Assembly: GCA_009930475.1 (NCBI GenBank)
Contig: RZYC01000005.1
Span: 1-64,000, forward strand
DNA length: 64,000 bases
Direction: 5' to 3'
DNA from: Spartobacteria bacterium
GTDB lineage: Bacteria; Verrucomicrobiota; Kiritimatiellia; RZYC01
Positions 35,038-45,068 of the stretch are shown here, one piece after another (the stretch's first letter is position 1; every line of letters begins with the position of its first letter). Position numbers and translations under genes: made by a program. The notes under the pieces are model-generated. The model made no database searches and had not been told where the DNA came from. It was given only the letters and a program-made list of their open reading frames with translations.

Positions 35038-36019
35038 ATTACAAGACGATACAAACCGCCGGGCAGCCCTCTTTCTCCTATGTACCGCAGCTGGCTTTAT
35101 GGTTCTTTTTTGTGCTCCGTTTATTGGCGGCGTTACCGCGTCACCCTGGGCCGAATCCGCCGTTCACCGGATGATTTTCTGGCACATCCGTGTCCCTCGG
35201 GTCATGGCCGGACTACTGGCGGGGTGGTTGCTATCACGCAGCGGGATGCTGTTTCAGATCCTCTTCCGCAATGAACTCGCCACACCCTATACGCTGGGCG
35301 TTGCCGGCGGCGCATCGCTGGGTGTAGCCATCTATGCCCATGGCTTCCTTGCCCTTCCTTTTTTTTTGGCAGGCTCGGTCACGGCATCGATTGCAGGGGC
35401 CTTCTGCATTGTCCTGCTGGTCATGTCGTTCGGCTCGGCGGTCCGTTATGATATATCCTCACTTCTTTTGGGAGGGTTTGCACTAAGTTACTGCTGTGGA
35501 GCCGGCATTGTTCTCATTCAGTATATGGGAACCAATGCGGAAATCGGACAGGTTGTGCGTTGGATGATGGGACGACTTTCGGGCTGCAGCTGGAATGATA
35601 TCATCTTTCTATGCCTGACCATGATCATACTGGAAGCCATGGTCTTTCTGCTACGTCACGAAATTCGGCTGTTGCTGCTTGGCGATGCTCTGGCGCACAG
35701 CCGCGGCGTGTCCGTCATTCAAATGCGAAAAATCATGATTATGGCGGCATCCATTATGGTGGCGGCCGTCGTCGCGGTATGCGGACCCATTGGCTTCGTC
35801 GGGTTGATCGTGCCTGCCTTGTCACGTCGACTTTTTACCGGAAAAACCCATTATGCGCTCTTTATCTGCGGCCCGCTGGGCGGACTATTTCTCATCGCCT
35901 GCGATGCCCTCAGCCGTCTGGTTCATCCTACATCTGAACTTCCCGTCGGCATCATCACTGCGCTCATCGGCTGTCCCTTTTTCCTCTTCATGCTATGGCT
36001 GCACCGCCGACGCACCTGA
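35018..36019 (+). CDS. FecCD-type ABC permease, orphan
   Basis: A 333-residue membrane protein with about nine TM segments, like BtuC/FhuB-type permeases for siderophore, heme or cobalamin import. Family motifs are HIRVPRVMAGLLAGW, FRNELATPYTLGVAGGASLG, GLIVPALSRR (the ATPase-contact loop, normally GLxxPHxxR) and the end LPVGIITALIGCPFFLFML. No ATPase or binding protein is adjacent, so partners must be elsewhere. The start lies 20 bp inside the GT gene without a clear ribosome site. Confidence 0.85.
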   Translation: MPLHSNRLQDDTNRRAALFLLCTAAGFMVLFCAPFIGGVTASPWAESAVHRMIFWHIRVPRVMAGLLAGWLLSRSGMLFQILFRNELATPYTLGVAGGASLGVAIYAHGFLALPFFLAGSVTASIAGAFCIVLLVMSFGSAVRYDISSLLLGGFALSYCCGAGIVLIQYMGTNAEIGQVVRWMMGRLSGCSWNDIIFLCLTMIILEAMVFLLRHEIRLLLLGDALAHSRGVSVIQMRKIMIMAASIMVAAVVAVCGPIGFVGLIVPALSRRLFTGKTHYALFICGPLGGLFLIACDALSRLVHPTSELPVGIITALIGCPFFLFMLWLHRRRT

Positions 36020-36034
36020 CCTACCGGACGTTGT

Positions 36035-37900
36035 TTAGGACTGTCTTTTGCGTTCGGACAACAGCAGTAGGTCACGCAGCTGATCCGGCCGTCTGGTGGT
36101 CATCCACTGCTGCTCGAAATCTTTGTGCTGCACAATGTGTGCGATGGCAGCCAAGGCCCGAAGGTGCAGGTTCCGACCGTCTTTGGTACCGCAGATAACA
36201 AAGACTGCATGGATCTTTTTTGCTTCATCATTCCATTCGATTCCGTCCTTGCTGCGCACCAGAGCAATGTGAAAAACGTTGTTTCCAGGTATAACGATAT
36301 GTGGCACGGCGACAAAAGAGGACAAGTTTGTGCTACTCTCTTGCTCTCTGTCGCACAGACGCTGATAGATTTCCGTTTCATCCAGGGGCAACGCATCCTT
36401 CAACGCGGCGGCCAGCTTGTGAAAAACCTGATCGCGGTCTGCGGCCCCATTTAAATCAATCAGTACCGACTGTTTTATGGTTTCATCAAAATGATCATGA
36501 ATCACCTGATCACGCTCCTGAAGGATTGTTTTCAATTCTGATTCCAGCGAATAACCTGCCAAATCCCGGGATGTGAGCCGCTCAATGAGGTGAAGCAGTG
36601 CGAATTCCTGCTGGCTGTGCCGCCGACCATAGACGGCATACAACCCCAGCCCTAAGCATACCATACCCAGACTGATTTCAATGGTGGCGGCACCCATATC
36701 GACAATTAGAAGCGAAAACAGGAAAATACCCAATCCCGGCACCCATGGATAGCCGGGCACTTTGAAGGTGGGGCGGTAATTCTGAAGGCGGCTTTGTCGC
36801 AATACAATCACCGCGATGGCCGCCAGCACATAGGTGGTGAGCACAACGGTAGATGCGGCTTTGACCAGCAGCTCCAGATCCATCAGCAGGGACAGAAAAA
36901 CCATCGTGCCGGTCATGCCAACGGCGACAACGGGGGTGCCAAATCGGGGACTGACGTACTGAATGAACGGCGAAATCAAATGATCGCGGCTCAGTGCCAG
37001 TGGGTATCGGGAGGCGGCCATGATACCTGCGTTGGCTGTGGTGAGAAAAGCCAGTACAGCAGCTACGGTCAGGACAACAAATCCGGTGGAGCCGGCGATG
37101 GTACGTGCGGCATCGGCCAGAGGTGTAAGCGAACCGCTCAACTGATCCGGCGGAAGCAAGCCCACCGTAATAAACAACAGCAGCGTATACGCGATGGTTA
37201 TCACCACTATGGAACTGATAAAAGCCAAAGGAATATCACGTTTGGGATGCGTCACTTCCTCGGCCACCGTGGCCACGTTCAGTAAACCGCCAAAGGACAC
37301 AAAAACAAAACCCGCAGTGACCAGCATTTTACTGAAACCACGGGGCAGAAAGGGCTGAAAACGAACGGGTTCGATATGGCCTACACCCACGATGAAGTAG
37401 AGGCCCATAAGTGTCAACAAGGCTAAAACCAGTGTCACCTCCAGCCGGGCAGCCTCTTTCACACCCACAATGTTGAGCAGGGTAAACAGCAGACAGATTG
37501 GTGCGGCAATGGCCAATCTTGGCCACCCGGAGAGAAGGTGAACAACCTCTGACAGGCCGAAAACAGCAAAGGACGTTTTAAGAGAAAGAGCAAACCAGCT
37601 CAATAGACCGGCCACGGTTCCGGCCATAGGACCCAGACTGCGATTGACAAAATAGTAATCCCCACCCGCTTTCGGCATAGCCGTAGCCAGTTCCGCCACA
37701 CTTAGGATCCCCAGTAAAGCCAGCGCGCCTGCCAGTGCGTAGGAGACGATCACCGATGGTCCCGCCTCAGAAAAGGCCAACCCAGGAAGAATAAAGATAC
37801 CCGAACTGATCATGGCACCTGCAGCCAGAGAAAACAGGTGAAGAAAGGACAATCCTTTGTGAAGCTCCTCGTTTGGTTCACTTTTCGGCTGTGTATTCAT
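36035..37900 (-). CDS. APC-family amino-acid permease fused to a PTS EIIA domain
   Basis: A 621-residue fusion. Residues about 10-440 form a 12-TM APC transporter (SLAAGAMISSGIFILPGL, the unwound TM1 signature, and AMPKAGGDYYFVNRSLG). Residues about 475-610 form a PTS EIIA type 2 (fructose/nitrogen) domain with the phospho-acceptor His in SSFAVPHIVIPG. Phosphorylation could couple amino-acid uptake to PTS status. Start at ATG 37900 behind AGGTAGGA; the open frame continues 34 codons upstream without similarity. It converges on the FecCD permease gene with a gap of 15 bp. Confidence 0.88.
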   Translation of the reverse strand: MNTQPKSEPNEELHKGLSFLHLFSLAAGAMISSGIFILPGLAFSEAGPSVIVSYALAGALALLGILSVAELATAMPKAGGDYYFVNRSLGPMAGTVAGLLSWFALSLKTSFAVFGLSEVVHLLSGWPRLAIAAPICLLFTLLNIVGVKEAARLEVTLVLALLTLMGLYFIVGVGHIEPVRFQPFLPRGFSKMLVTAGFVFVSFGGLLNVATVAEEVTHPKRDIPLAFISSIVVITIAYTLLLFITVGLLPPDQLSGSLTPLADAARTIAGSTGFVVLTVAAVLAFLTTANAGIMAASRYPLALSRDHLISPFIQYVSPRFGTPVVAVGMTGTMVFLSLLMDLELLVKAASTVVLTTYVLAAIAVIVLRQSRLQNYRPTFKVPGYPWVPGLGIFLFSLLIVDMGAATIEISLGMVCLGLGLYAVYGRRHSQQEFALLHLIERLTSRDLAGYSLESELKTILQERDQVIHDHFDETIKQSVLIDLNGAADRDQVFHKLAAALKDALPLDETEIYQRLCDREQESSTNLSSFVAVPHIVIPGNNVFHIALVRSKDGIEWNDEAKKIHAVFVICGTKDGRNLHLRALAAIAHIVQHKDFEQQWMTTRRPDQLRDLLLLSERKRQS

Positions 37901-38098
37901 TCGAATCCTACCTCGTTTGCTGTCTCTGCTCTGAAAAGGCGCGCTTTCTGTGCTGATCTTATTGGTGTTCATGGTAGATTCATCAGAGCGAGATGTCAAC
38001 AAGAGCGATGCGACTATGTATTCAATCGCGGTTCCTGCACATCGTGGTCATGCATATCACTCATTTTACCGGCGATAGCAAGGGTATTTAATCGAGTG

Positions 38099-39529
38099 TT
38101 ATGAGGACTGCTTGCGCATTTTTTTCAGCATACGAAAGAGTGTCACAGAACTCACCCCAAGCCGTTTAGCGGCTTTACCCCGATTGTTCCCGCATTCCTC
38201 CAGTGCCGTTATTACTTCGGCGGGCGTGAGCAGCGAGGGACGACCTCGCTGAGCCGAAAGAACCGCCGCCGCACGGTTTGTCATGGACCCTTCCGGTTTC
38301 GACGTGGAAAAAGGTGGATTCATATCCTGCACGGGCAGATGATCGGGATATATGACGCCTCCCTTGCATTTAATTAGCGCAAACAGCAGCCAGTTCTGCA
38401 ATTCCCGTATATTGCCCGGCCATTCCTGCGACACAAGAAGATCCATCGTTTCCGGGGCTACTTCAGGTATGGCTTTTTTACGCGCCTGCGATTCTTTGCT
38501 GACGATAAACTCGACCAGCAAAGGGATATCGGTGCGGCGGTCGCTTAATGGAGGCAAATGAATGGGAACAACGTTCAGTCTGAAGTACAAATCTTCACGA
38601 AAACGTCCGGCGTGAATTTCATCCATCAGGTTTTTATTGGTCGCAGAAATCACACGCACATCGACACGGATGGTCTTTTCACTACCCACACGTTCAAAGG
38701 TTCCCTCCTGCAGCACACGCAAGAGCTTCACTTGCATGGAGGGCGAAATATCGCCTATTTCGTCCAAAAAAATGGTTCCCCCGTCGGCCAATTCAAATCG
38801 TCCTTTTTTATCGCGAATCGCTCCGGTAAAGGCTCCTCGAGTATGTCCAAATAATTCGCTTTCAAGCAAGGCATCAGGCAAGGCACCGCAGTTTACGGGG
38901 ACAAAGAGTTTTGAAGCGCGGCATCCTTCGTTATGAATAGCCGCCGCGACCAATTCTTTTCCTGTACCACTGGCTCCCTGGATGAGCACCGACGCAGGAT
39001 TATCCGCCACATCACTGATCAGTCGGAAAATCTGCTGCATCACCGGGGTTCGCCCAATAATCCCTGCAAAACTGCCGTCGATGGCCAGCTGTCGTTCCAT
39101 ACGCTGTTCATGGGTACAATCCTTCATTGACGCAATGACTCCAACGGGATTCCCATGTCTATCGTCCAGCCCGTTCAGATACATATCCAAATAGTGTGTA
39201 TTTCCTTCATAATCCATGATGCGCAGTTGCTGATGCACCGCCTCGCCTGACCATGACTGCTCCCCATCACAAAATCTGCATTTGCTTCCGCAAAGCCGAT
39301 CAGGAAATACCTTGTGACAATCCCGCCCCAGGACTGCCGCTCGGGACAGTCCTGTCAATTTCTCTGCCGCACGATTAAAAATGAAGATACGTCGATCCAT
39401 ATCATGAGCTAAAATGGCGTCATGTATATGGTCGAGAATCACCCGGACCATGCTCCATTCGTCCTCCTCCCCGAACCCCTCCTCGGGGATTATTTCTATC
39501 GCATGTGCGGGGACATTGCTTCGTTTCAT
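38099..39529 (-). CDS. Sigma-54-dependent transcriptional activator with cysteine-bearing PAS domain
   Basis: A 476-residue regulator. PAS (about 25-145) contains a cysteine cluster (DCHKVFPDRLCGSKCRFC). The AAA+ domain (about 160-400) has Walker A GASGTGKE, the sigma-54 contact loop GAFTGA, Walker B GGTIFLDEIGD, and VRVISATNKN. A Fis-type helix-turn-helix (NRGKAAKRLGVSSVTLFRML) ends the protein. There is no receiver domain, so the PAS cysteines may be the sensor. The start could be ATG 39529 or GTG 39538; GGGTGA precedes the ATG. It follows the barrel gene closely, so they may share a transcript with the lipoamide-dehydrogenase-like gene. Confidence 0.9.
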   Translation of the reverse strand: MKRSNVPAHAIEIIPEEGFGEEDEWSMVRVILDHIHDAILAHDMDRRIFIFNRAAEKLTGLSRAAVLGRDCHKVFPDRLCGSKCRFCDGEQSWSGEAVHQQLRIMDYEGNTHYLDMYLNGLDDRHGNPVGVIASMKDCTHEQRMERQLAIDGSFAGIIGRTPVMQQIFRLISDVADNPASVLIQGASGTGKELVAAAIHNEGCRASKLFVPVNCGALPDALLESELFGHTRGAFTGAIRDKKGRFELADGGTIFLDEIGDISPSMQVKLLRVLQEGTFERVGSEKTIRVDVRVISATNKNLMDEIHAGRFREDLYFRLNVVPIHLPPLSDRRTDIPLLVEFIVSKESQARKKAIPEVAPETMDLLVSQEWPGNIRELQNWLLFALIKCKGGVIYPDHLPVQDMNPPFSTSKPEGSMTNRAAAVLSAQRGRPSLLTPAEVITALEECGNNRGKAAKRLGVSSVTLFRMLKKMRKQSS

Positions 39530-39541
39530 ATCATTCACCCA

Positions 39542-40792
39542 TTAATAAGACATGGTGAGCTGCATTCCCAGCAGCCAAGCCGTTTCATCATATGCACTGA
39601 CCGCCGGTCCGGGGGTAAAACAGCTTAAGGTGCAACGCAGCAGTACCTCGTTCATGGAGTATTTTATCCCGGCGGTAACTTCCCAGCCGATCATGCGAGC
39701 ACTGCCATCGGTAACCCATAGACGGTCTGACTCATCGGGCGAAGCGGATACCACATCGGCTCGTGGATGCAACTGGCCGAATACTGCTCCGTCAAGAGTC
39801 CACCAAATCATTCCTGCACGCTGTTCTACGCCGGCATGCAGTTGCTGCAAGTTGGTGCGGAGAGGATGAAACGCATCACTCATATCGTATCCGGGCAACA
39901 GAGGGACAAAATCGTGCTTCCCTTGCGTATGGACATCTCCACCGAACAACTGTCCGCTCAACTGCATTCGACGAGCGGCCGTCCGGTCGGCATAATCCAA
40001 TGTGCAACTGGTCATTCCGGCCAGATAGGGATCATCACCATCATCTGTATCACCCGACTGTCCAGCGAACATGACCTGCAACTCCCATTCCGAACCAAGT
40101 TGCAGACAAACCTGCCCTCCCGCATAAAAAGGATGTCCGGCATCATCGACATACGCCATCCCGCTGAAAAGCATCCATTCCTTCCACCGCGAACGCAAAT
40201 TGCTGTGCGTGAGATTGAGCCAGTATAAGACATCTGCGGGGCCATCTCGCCATACATCCGCGCATTGAACAGCCAGCAGATCCAGCCGATAAGGACTGTA
40301 ATCCACCGTTGTCCGCACACCATCCATCAACCATTCGTATCCTCGTGTATTTTCAAATAAATCCTTAGGCAGTGATTCCGGCAAGCGTAATCGCCCACCA
40401 TAAAAACTCGCAGGCAGCAGCCAAACATGCTCCAGACCCGCAAAGGCAGCTCCCAGGGTCATCTCCGCCCCGTCATGACGCCAGCCATCCTGCCCTGCCC
40501 CGATACTCAGACGGCCCTCCACATGCGCGATGCCCCCCCCGTCAGAAAGGACCTCCCATGCCGGATCCGCATGCAGCCGGATACGTCCTGTTTCATCGGC
40601 ACGTTTCAATGCATTTTTTGACCCCGTAGCATCCACAGACACGTCGGCATAAAAAATCGATTCAACCCCATGGTCACGCCACCATGCCTCACTGCACCAG
40701 GCCGATGACAGACCGCACAGCCACAACAAGACAACGGCCACAGCACATGCGCTGCATGGACGGCATATTCGATGATGATGCACCTTAAACAT
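39542..40792 (-). CDS. Probable outer-membrane beta-barrel protein
   Basis: A 416-residue exported protein. Its N-terminus is unusual (His/Cys-rich FKVHHHRICRPCSAC before a hydrophobic core VAVVLLWLCGLSSAWCS). The rest shows amphipathic strands and an aromatic last residue (GMQLTMSY). The pattern of long strands with YADRTAARRMQLSGQLFGGD and TDGSARMIGWEVTAGIKYSM resembles alginate-export/carbohydrate porins, but no family is firmly recognised. It overlaps the upstream oxidoreductase gene by 8 bp. An odd partner for a flavoenzyme, so co-transcription may not mean shared function. Confidence 0.6.
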   Translation of the reverse strand: MFKVHHHRICRPCSACAVAVVLLWLCGLSSAWCSEAWWRDHGVESIFYADVSVDATGSKNALKRADETGRIRLHADPAWEVLSDGGGIAHVEGRLSIGAGQDGWRHDGAEMTLGAAFAGLEHVWLLPASFYGGRLRLPESLPKDLFENTRGYEWLMDGVRTTVDYSPYRLDLLAVQCADVWRDGPADVLYWLNLTHSNLRSRWKEWMLFSGMAYVDDAGHPFYAGGQVCLQLGSEWELQVMFAGQSGDTDDGDDPYLAGMTSCTLDYADRTAARRMQLSGQLFGGDVHTQGKHDFVPLLPGYDMSDAFHPLRTNLQQLHAGVEQRAGMIWWTLDGAVFGQLHPRADVVSASPDESDRLWVTDGSARMIGWEVTAGIKYSMNEVLLRCTLSCFTPGPAVSAYDETAWLLGMQLTMSY

Positions 40793-42149
40793 GTCGTTTT
40801 TCTACTAGCTGCATAGCGGTTTTTTGCCAGGATTCCGACAAGGTCGGATGCGCATGAACCGTGCTCGCAATCGATGCCGCATCCATCCCGTTACGTATGG
40901 CCAGTGTCATTTCGGAAATCAGTTCTGTGGCCGATGGGCCCACGGCCTGTGCTCCGATGATCACCCCGCTATCCGCATGGATCATCATCATCACGAAACC
41001 CGACGGCTCCTGCGCCGCCACCGCGCGGCCATTGGCCAGAAAATGCGTTTTCGCCCTTTTGAAAGGGATGCCCTGCGCCTTGGCCATTTCTTCCGTAATC
41101 CCCACAATCGCCGCCTCCGGCTGGGTAAATATCACGCCGGGAATCACCGTTTCAAAGGCTTCCGAAGCCAGCCCCATAAGTGTCATTCCTGCACGGCAAC
41201 CCTGATCCGATGCCGCATGCGCCAATTGCATCCGTCCGGTGACATCCCCTGCCGCAAACACATGTTGATTACTGGTACGTCCATGATCATCCACCGGTAT
41301 ATACCCCGCTTCATTAACTGAAACGCCAGCTAAGTCCAACGCAAGCCCTTCGGTTTCCGGCCTGCGGCCTGCCGCCACCAACACCGCATCTGAGCATAGG
41401 CTCAGCCCCTCTTTCGTCGTGATACACAAGGCTCCGCCATCCGGAACAATCTCAGAAATATGTATGCCGGTGGATACCTTGATGCCCAGTTTCTTTTTCA
41501 TCGACCGCTTGATTTCATTGCGCACATCCTTATCCAAAAGCAGAAGAATGTCATCCATCATTTCCAGAAGGGTCACCTGCGCCCCCATGGCGGCCGCGAT
41601 ACAGGCCATTTCTGATCCGATGTATCCACCGCCGATAACAGTCAGCCGTTTCGGAAGGGCATCTAAGCCCAAAAAGCCGGAACTATCCATCATTCCAGGC
41701 AGATGCGGAAGGGATGCCGGCCATGCGGGCCGGGAACCTGTTGCGATCACCGCTTTGTCGAAAGAGATGGTGCGGCCTGTTTCCAGCAGGGTTACCGACT
41801 GCGTTCCCGAAAAAACGGCGGTGCCCCGAAGCAGCGTCATCCTGTTCGCTTTCATGCTGTAGGCGATACCTTTCTGCAACCGCTCCACCACCCGGCGCGC
41901 ATGGGCCTGCACCTCCGCAAAAGAGATACTAAAAGACCCCGTGTGATAAATACCAAGCGACTCCGCATCGTGCATATGGGCGAACAGTTTGGCCGATGAT
42001 GCCATTGCTTTGGTGGGAATACACCCTCTGTGCAAACATGTTCCACCGGCATCCGCCTGCTCGATTACCGTCACCTGAGCACCAAGCGACGCACATTTTT
42101 CTGCAGCGGCCATTCCTCCGGGACCGGAACCTATTATCACGACATGCAT
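40785..42149 (-). CDS. lpdA: Dihydrolipoamide dehydrogenase-type pyridine nucleotide-disulfide oxidoreductase
   Basis: A 454-residue flavoenzyme. FAD motif VIIGSGPGGMAAAEK, redox disulfide GGTCLHRGCIPTK (spacing CxxxxC as in lipoamide dehydrogenase), NAD motif VIGGGYIGSEMA, VFAAGDVTGRMQLAHAA, and the dimer-interface catalytic His-Glu in HAHPTLSESW. The reaction is NAD-dependent oxidation of dihydrolipoamide on E2 or glycine cleavage H protein. No E1/E2 or gcv gene is next to it. GGGGAAGTAG precedes the ATG by about 9 nt. The gene name is by family resemblance. Confidence 0.88.
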   Translation of the reverse strand: MHVVIIGSGPGGMAAAEKCASLGAQVTVIEQADAGGTCLHRGCIPTKAMASSAKLFAHMHDAESLGIYHTGSFSISFAEVQAHARRVVERLQKGIAYSMKANRMTLLRGTAVFSGTQSVTLLETGRTISFDKAVIATGSRPAWPASLPHLPGMMDSSGFLGLDALPKRLTVIGGGYIGSEMACIAAAMGAQVTLLEMMDDILLLLDKDVRNEIKRSMKKKLGIKVSTGIHISEIVPDGGALCITTKEGLSLCSDAVLVAAGRRPETEGLALDLAGVSVNEAGYIPVDDHGRTSNQHVFAAGDVTGRMQLAHAASDQGCRAGMTLMGLASEAFETVIPGVIFTQPEAAIVGITEEMAKAQGIPFKRAKTHFLANGRAVAAQEPSGFVMMMIHADSGVIIGAQAVGPSATELISEMTLAIRNGMDAASIASTVHAHPTLSESWQKTAMQLVEKRHV

Positions 42150-42303
42150 GGTCTACTTCCCCATTTTCTCTTCGAAATCATCCTGCCTCAACGGCATAAA
42201 CAAGGAAAAATGATGAAGGATTATTCATGCTAAGTCAATCTATGAATGGGGATAGCGATGGAGGCCGAATCCCCCGTCGCCAATGGCCGAATCGCCGTTC
42301 CCT

Positions 42304-42591
42304 TCAGCTTCTGCGGTTTTGTAATACTTTTTTTCGTTCCGCAGTATACTCCCACCATTTACGGGGCGGTTCACCCTGCATGTAACGAACAGCGGAGATA
42401 AAGACATCAAGGACACAAGGATCATGTACCTGTCCGGTGATGATAGATAATTCATCGTACATGACATAGGGGTCACATTCGACCAGATCCATGGGTTGAC
42501 GAAGACCAAGCCTGCGCAAATCCCGCTCACCGGCCGGGCCGATATTGGGAATGTCCTGAAATGCGGTGATCTCACTTCGCGGCGTTTTCAT
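42304..42591 (-). CDS. Helix-hairpin-helix protein of the Cdd1 (pathogenicity locus) family
   Basis: A 95-residue protein with an HhH core DIPNIGPAGERDLRRLGLRQPMDLVECDPYVMYDEL and the Cdd1 ending 'DPCVLDVFISAVRYMQGEPPRKWWEYTAERKK'. It likely binds DNA or a protein partner; no function is established for the family. The ATG at 42591 lies just after the MCP stop with AGCAGG in front, so it is the last gene of that run. Confidence 0.8.
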   Translation of the reverse strand: MKTPRSEITAFQDIPNIGPAGERDLRRLGLRQPMDLVECDPYVMYDELSIITGQVHDPCVLDVFISAVRYMQGEPPRKWWEYTAERKKVLQNRRS

Positions 42592-42595
42592 CCTG

Positions 42596-45046
42596 CTATT
42601 TCCCTTTGAGATAGGGAGCATAGGCTTTGTCCAGTTTTTTGATATGATTGACGAGCCATTCCTGAAGAACTTTCATCAATTCATTAGGAATAGAGGCATC
42701 GCCTGCGACCCAGCGACGCTGCATATCTTCGGCGGCATCTGTAAACGCTCTGTGAACCTTCATTTGCTCTTTGAGGCCGGGATAGCGGGTTTGTTTCATC
42801 AGTGCTTCTTCGGCAGTGAAATGATAATGAACATACTCTATCAGATCACTCAGCATTTTATTGGTGACGGCTCCCGTTTCGCCCTGAGAAAAAGCGCGAT
42901 GCAATGCATTGATCATATCGACAAGGTGCTTGTGATGGCTATCCATCATCGGACTTTCCACCGAAAAACTGCCATTCCACTGGATGAGGATATCGCCGCC
43001 TGACTGCGCGGAGGCTCCACTACGGGATCCGACGTTAAACTGTTCCACCAGCTCCTTGAGCCGTACGGCTACACCGGAAAGTTCGGTTGCGCGCGCCTGT
43101 ACCTTTTCTCCGCCGATACGAATGTCGCCGATCGTCTGATCTACCTGGGCGATATCACGAGCAATATCCACGGAAACAGAGGCGGTTTGCGCCACACGTT
43201 CATTGGCATCGCCCACACCGGCCGAGGCCTGCGAAATATGCATAGCGACGTCCCTGGTCGTGATAGACTGCTCTTCGATTCCAGTGGACATCACCGACAC
43301 AATGTCGCCCACATCTTTAATAACTGTAGCGATACGTGCGATGTCCCCTTGCGCACCGGTGGTGGATTGCTGCACATCCTCGATTTTTTGGCGGATATCT
43401 TCAGTGGCCAAGGCCGTCTGCTGCGCAAGATTCTTAATTTCGCCGGCAACCACGGCAAACCCTTTACCAGCGGCACCGGCACGCGCCGCTTCAATCGTGG
43501 CATTGAGAGCCAGCAAATTGGTCTGTGCAGAAATTTCGTTAATGGTTTTGGTTACATCACCAATTTCTGTGGCGGCATTTCCGAGACGCTTCATAACCAG
43601 CGTGATCGCATCGGCCTGTTCCGAGGCCGTGCGGCTGATGGCACGAGCCCGGTCGGCATTGGATGCAATTTCACCAATGGTTGCACTCATTTCTTCCGTT
43701 GCGGAAGCCACATTGGCCAAATTAATACTGGCCTGCTCCATCCCGGCTGCCACGGATCCCGTATTGGCACTGGATTCTTCGGCAGCGGCCGCAACGGTGG
43801 ATGCTTTGGCGGCAATCCCCTGTACACCGCCTGCCATAGTACCGGATATATCGGACAGCTGTGCGGATGAATTGTTAAGGGTATGCGCATTATCCGCCAT
43901 CTCAGCAATGATACGCTCCATCTGCTCAAGAAACGCATTGATGCTACCGGCCATTTCGCCGATCTCATCCCGAGATGATACCAGTTTGCACCGTTTCGTC
44001 AGGTCATTGTCGAGATGAATAAAAAACTGGCTCATTTTTGATATCGGCTTTGCAACACTGCGGCGCAGTATTGCGGTCAGCAGTACCGCAATAACAATCA
44101 ATATGCCGGAAACGGTAAAAAACAGTCTCCGGAAAGCCTGCGTCATCTGCTGTACATAGGCATTAAATTTGCTCCTCGGCATACCGACAAGATGCAGTCC
44201 AAACACGTTGCCTTGAAAATCCACCGCCTTGCGGACGCCAATGAAATAGTCATCATTTATTTCGATGCCATTTTTTATGAGTTCGGGATAATTTGCACTT
44301 TGAGCAAAGGTAATGGTTGCTGGATCAAACCATTTTTTGTTGCCGGTAAAATAGTTTTGAGAAACGCTCACATCACTGACCTCTTTACGATAGGTCGCGT
44401 CATCAACCAGTGCTTTTTCCACAAGCAGGATATAGAAATTATTTTGCGACTGCATGAAACGGCTGATGCTGCCCACACCCATATCCAGTTCCACGACACC
44501 CAGCAGGCTGCCATCTGCGTCGAATACGGGCGAAAGCGCGCGCAGTGCAGCACCATCCTGTGCCAATTCGATTCCGGCAATGGTTTTATTCTGTTGGATA
44601 ACCTTCTGAAACATAGCGCGATGCCGATTATCATCGTCACGCTGATTGGAATAACTACGCCAGAGCGAAGAACCTCCGGCCCGAATCAAATGAAATTGTG
44701 TGCCACGGAAATCCACCTGCTTAAATTCTTCGGCCAGCGTATTCAGCTCTCTCTCTGCAATGGAAAAATCATCTTGAATAAAAGCGGCCTGAACTCCATT
44801 GTTATGCGTCAAAGCAATGGCGCAGGACTTCAGTACATCCAGCTTGCCTTTGATCTGGAGTTCCACTTCCAGCTCCAGATTGGTAGATAAATCCTCCGCC
44901 TGTACCTGAGATATACTTTGCTGGAAACAGTACAGATATGCGCCAATTCCTGTCAGACTCACGCAAAAAACAATCGTAAGCAACAGTGTTATTTTCCCTG
45001 TAATTGTGTGAAAGGAACGCGTTGAAGCTATTACATCCTTTTGCAT
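42596..45046 (-). CDS. Methyl-accepting chemotaxis protein with double Cache and C-terminal bacteriohemerythrin domain
   Basis: An 816-residue membrane receptor: TM1 (about 18-38), a periplasmic double-Cache ligand domain (about 40-295), TM2 (about 303-325), HAMP, a signalling coiled coil whose hairpin tip is [20 protein letters not shown], and hemerythrin (about 685-816). The diiron ligands are complete: His in DSHHKHL, His in [10 protein letters not shown] with the Glu, His in KVHRAF, and His and Asp in [13 protein letters not shown]. As in DcrH, the diiron site probably senses oxygen in the cytoplasm while Cache reads a small molecule outside. No che genes are adjacent except a lone receiver 2 kb upstream. 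Confidence 0.93.
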   Translation of the reverse strand: MQKDVIASTRSFHTITGKITLLLTIVFCVSLTGIGAYLYCFQQSISQVQAEDLSTNLELEVELQIKGKLDVLKSCAIALTHNNGVQAAFIQDDFSIAERELNTLAEEFKQVDFRGTQFHLIRAGGSSLWRSYSNQRDDDNRHRAMFQKVIQQNKTIAGIELAQDGAALRALSPVFDADGSLLGVVELDMGVGSISRFMQSQNNFYILLVEKALVDDATYRKEVSDVSVSQNYFTGNKKWFDPATITFAQSANYPELIKNGIEINDDYFIGVRKAVDFQGNVFGLHLVGMPRSKFNAYVQQMTQAFRRLFFTVSGILIVIAVLLTAILRRSVAKPISKMSQFFIHLDNDLTKRCKLVSSRDEIGEMAGSINAFLEQMERIIAEMADNAHTLNNSSAQLSDISGTMAGGVQGIAAKASTVAAAAEESSANTGSVAAGMEQASINLANVASATEEMSATIGEIASNADRARAISRTASEQADAITLVMKRLGNAATEIGDVTKTINEISAQTNLLALNATIEAARAGAAGKGFAVVAGEIKNLAQQTALATEDIRQKIEDVQQSTTGAQGDIARIATVIKDVGDIVSVMSTGIEEQSITTRDVAMHISQASAGVGDANERVAQTASVSVDIARDIAQVDQTIGDIRIGGEKVQARATELSGVAVRLKELVEQFNVGSRSGASAQSGGDILIQWNGSFSVESPMMDSHHKHLVDMINALHRAFSQGETGAVTNKMLSDLIEYVHYHFTAEEALMKQTRYPGLKEQMKVHRAFTDAAEDMQRRWVAGDASIPNELMKVLQEWLVNHIKKLDKAYAPYLKGK

Positions 45047-45068
45047 AATAACTTACTCCAGTCTGAAT

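Noticed and set aside
43203-44018. 271-codon open frame opposite the MCP gene
   Set aside because: Low-complexity Ala/Ser/Ile composition mirrors the antisense of the MCP coiled coil; no start signal.
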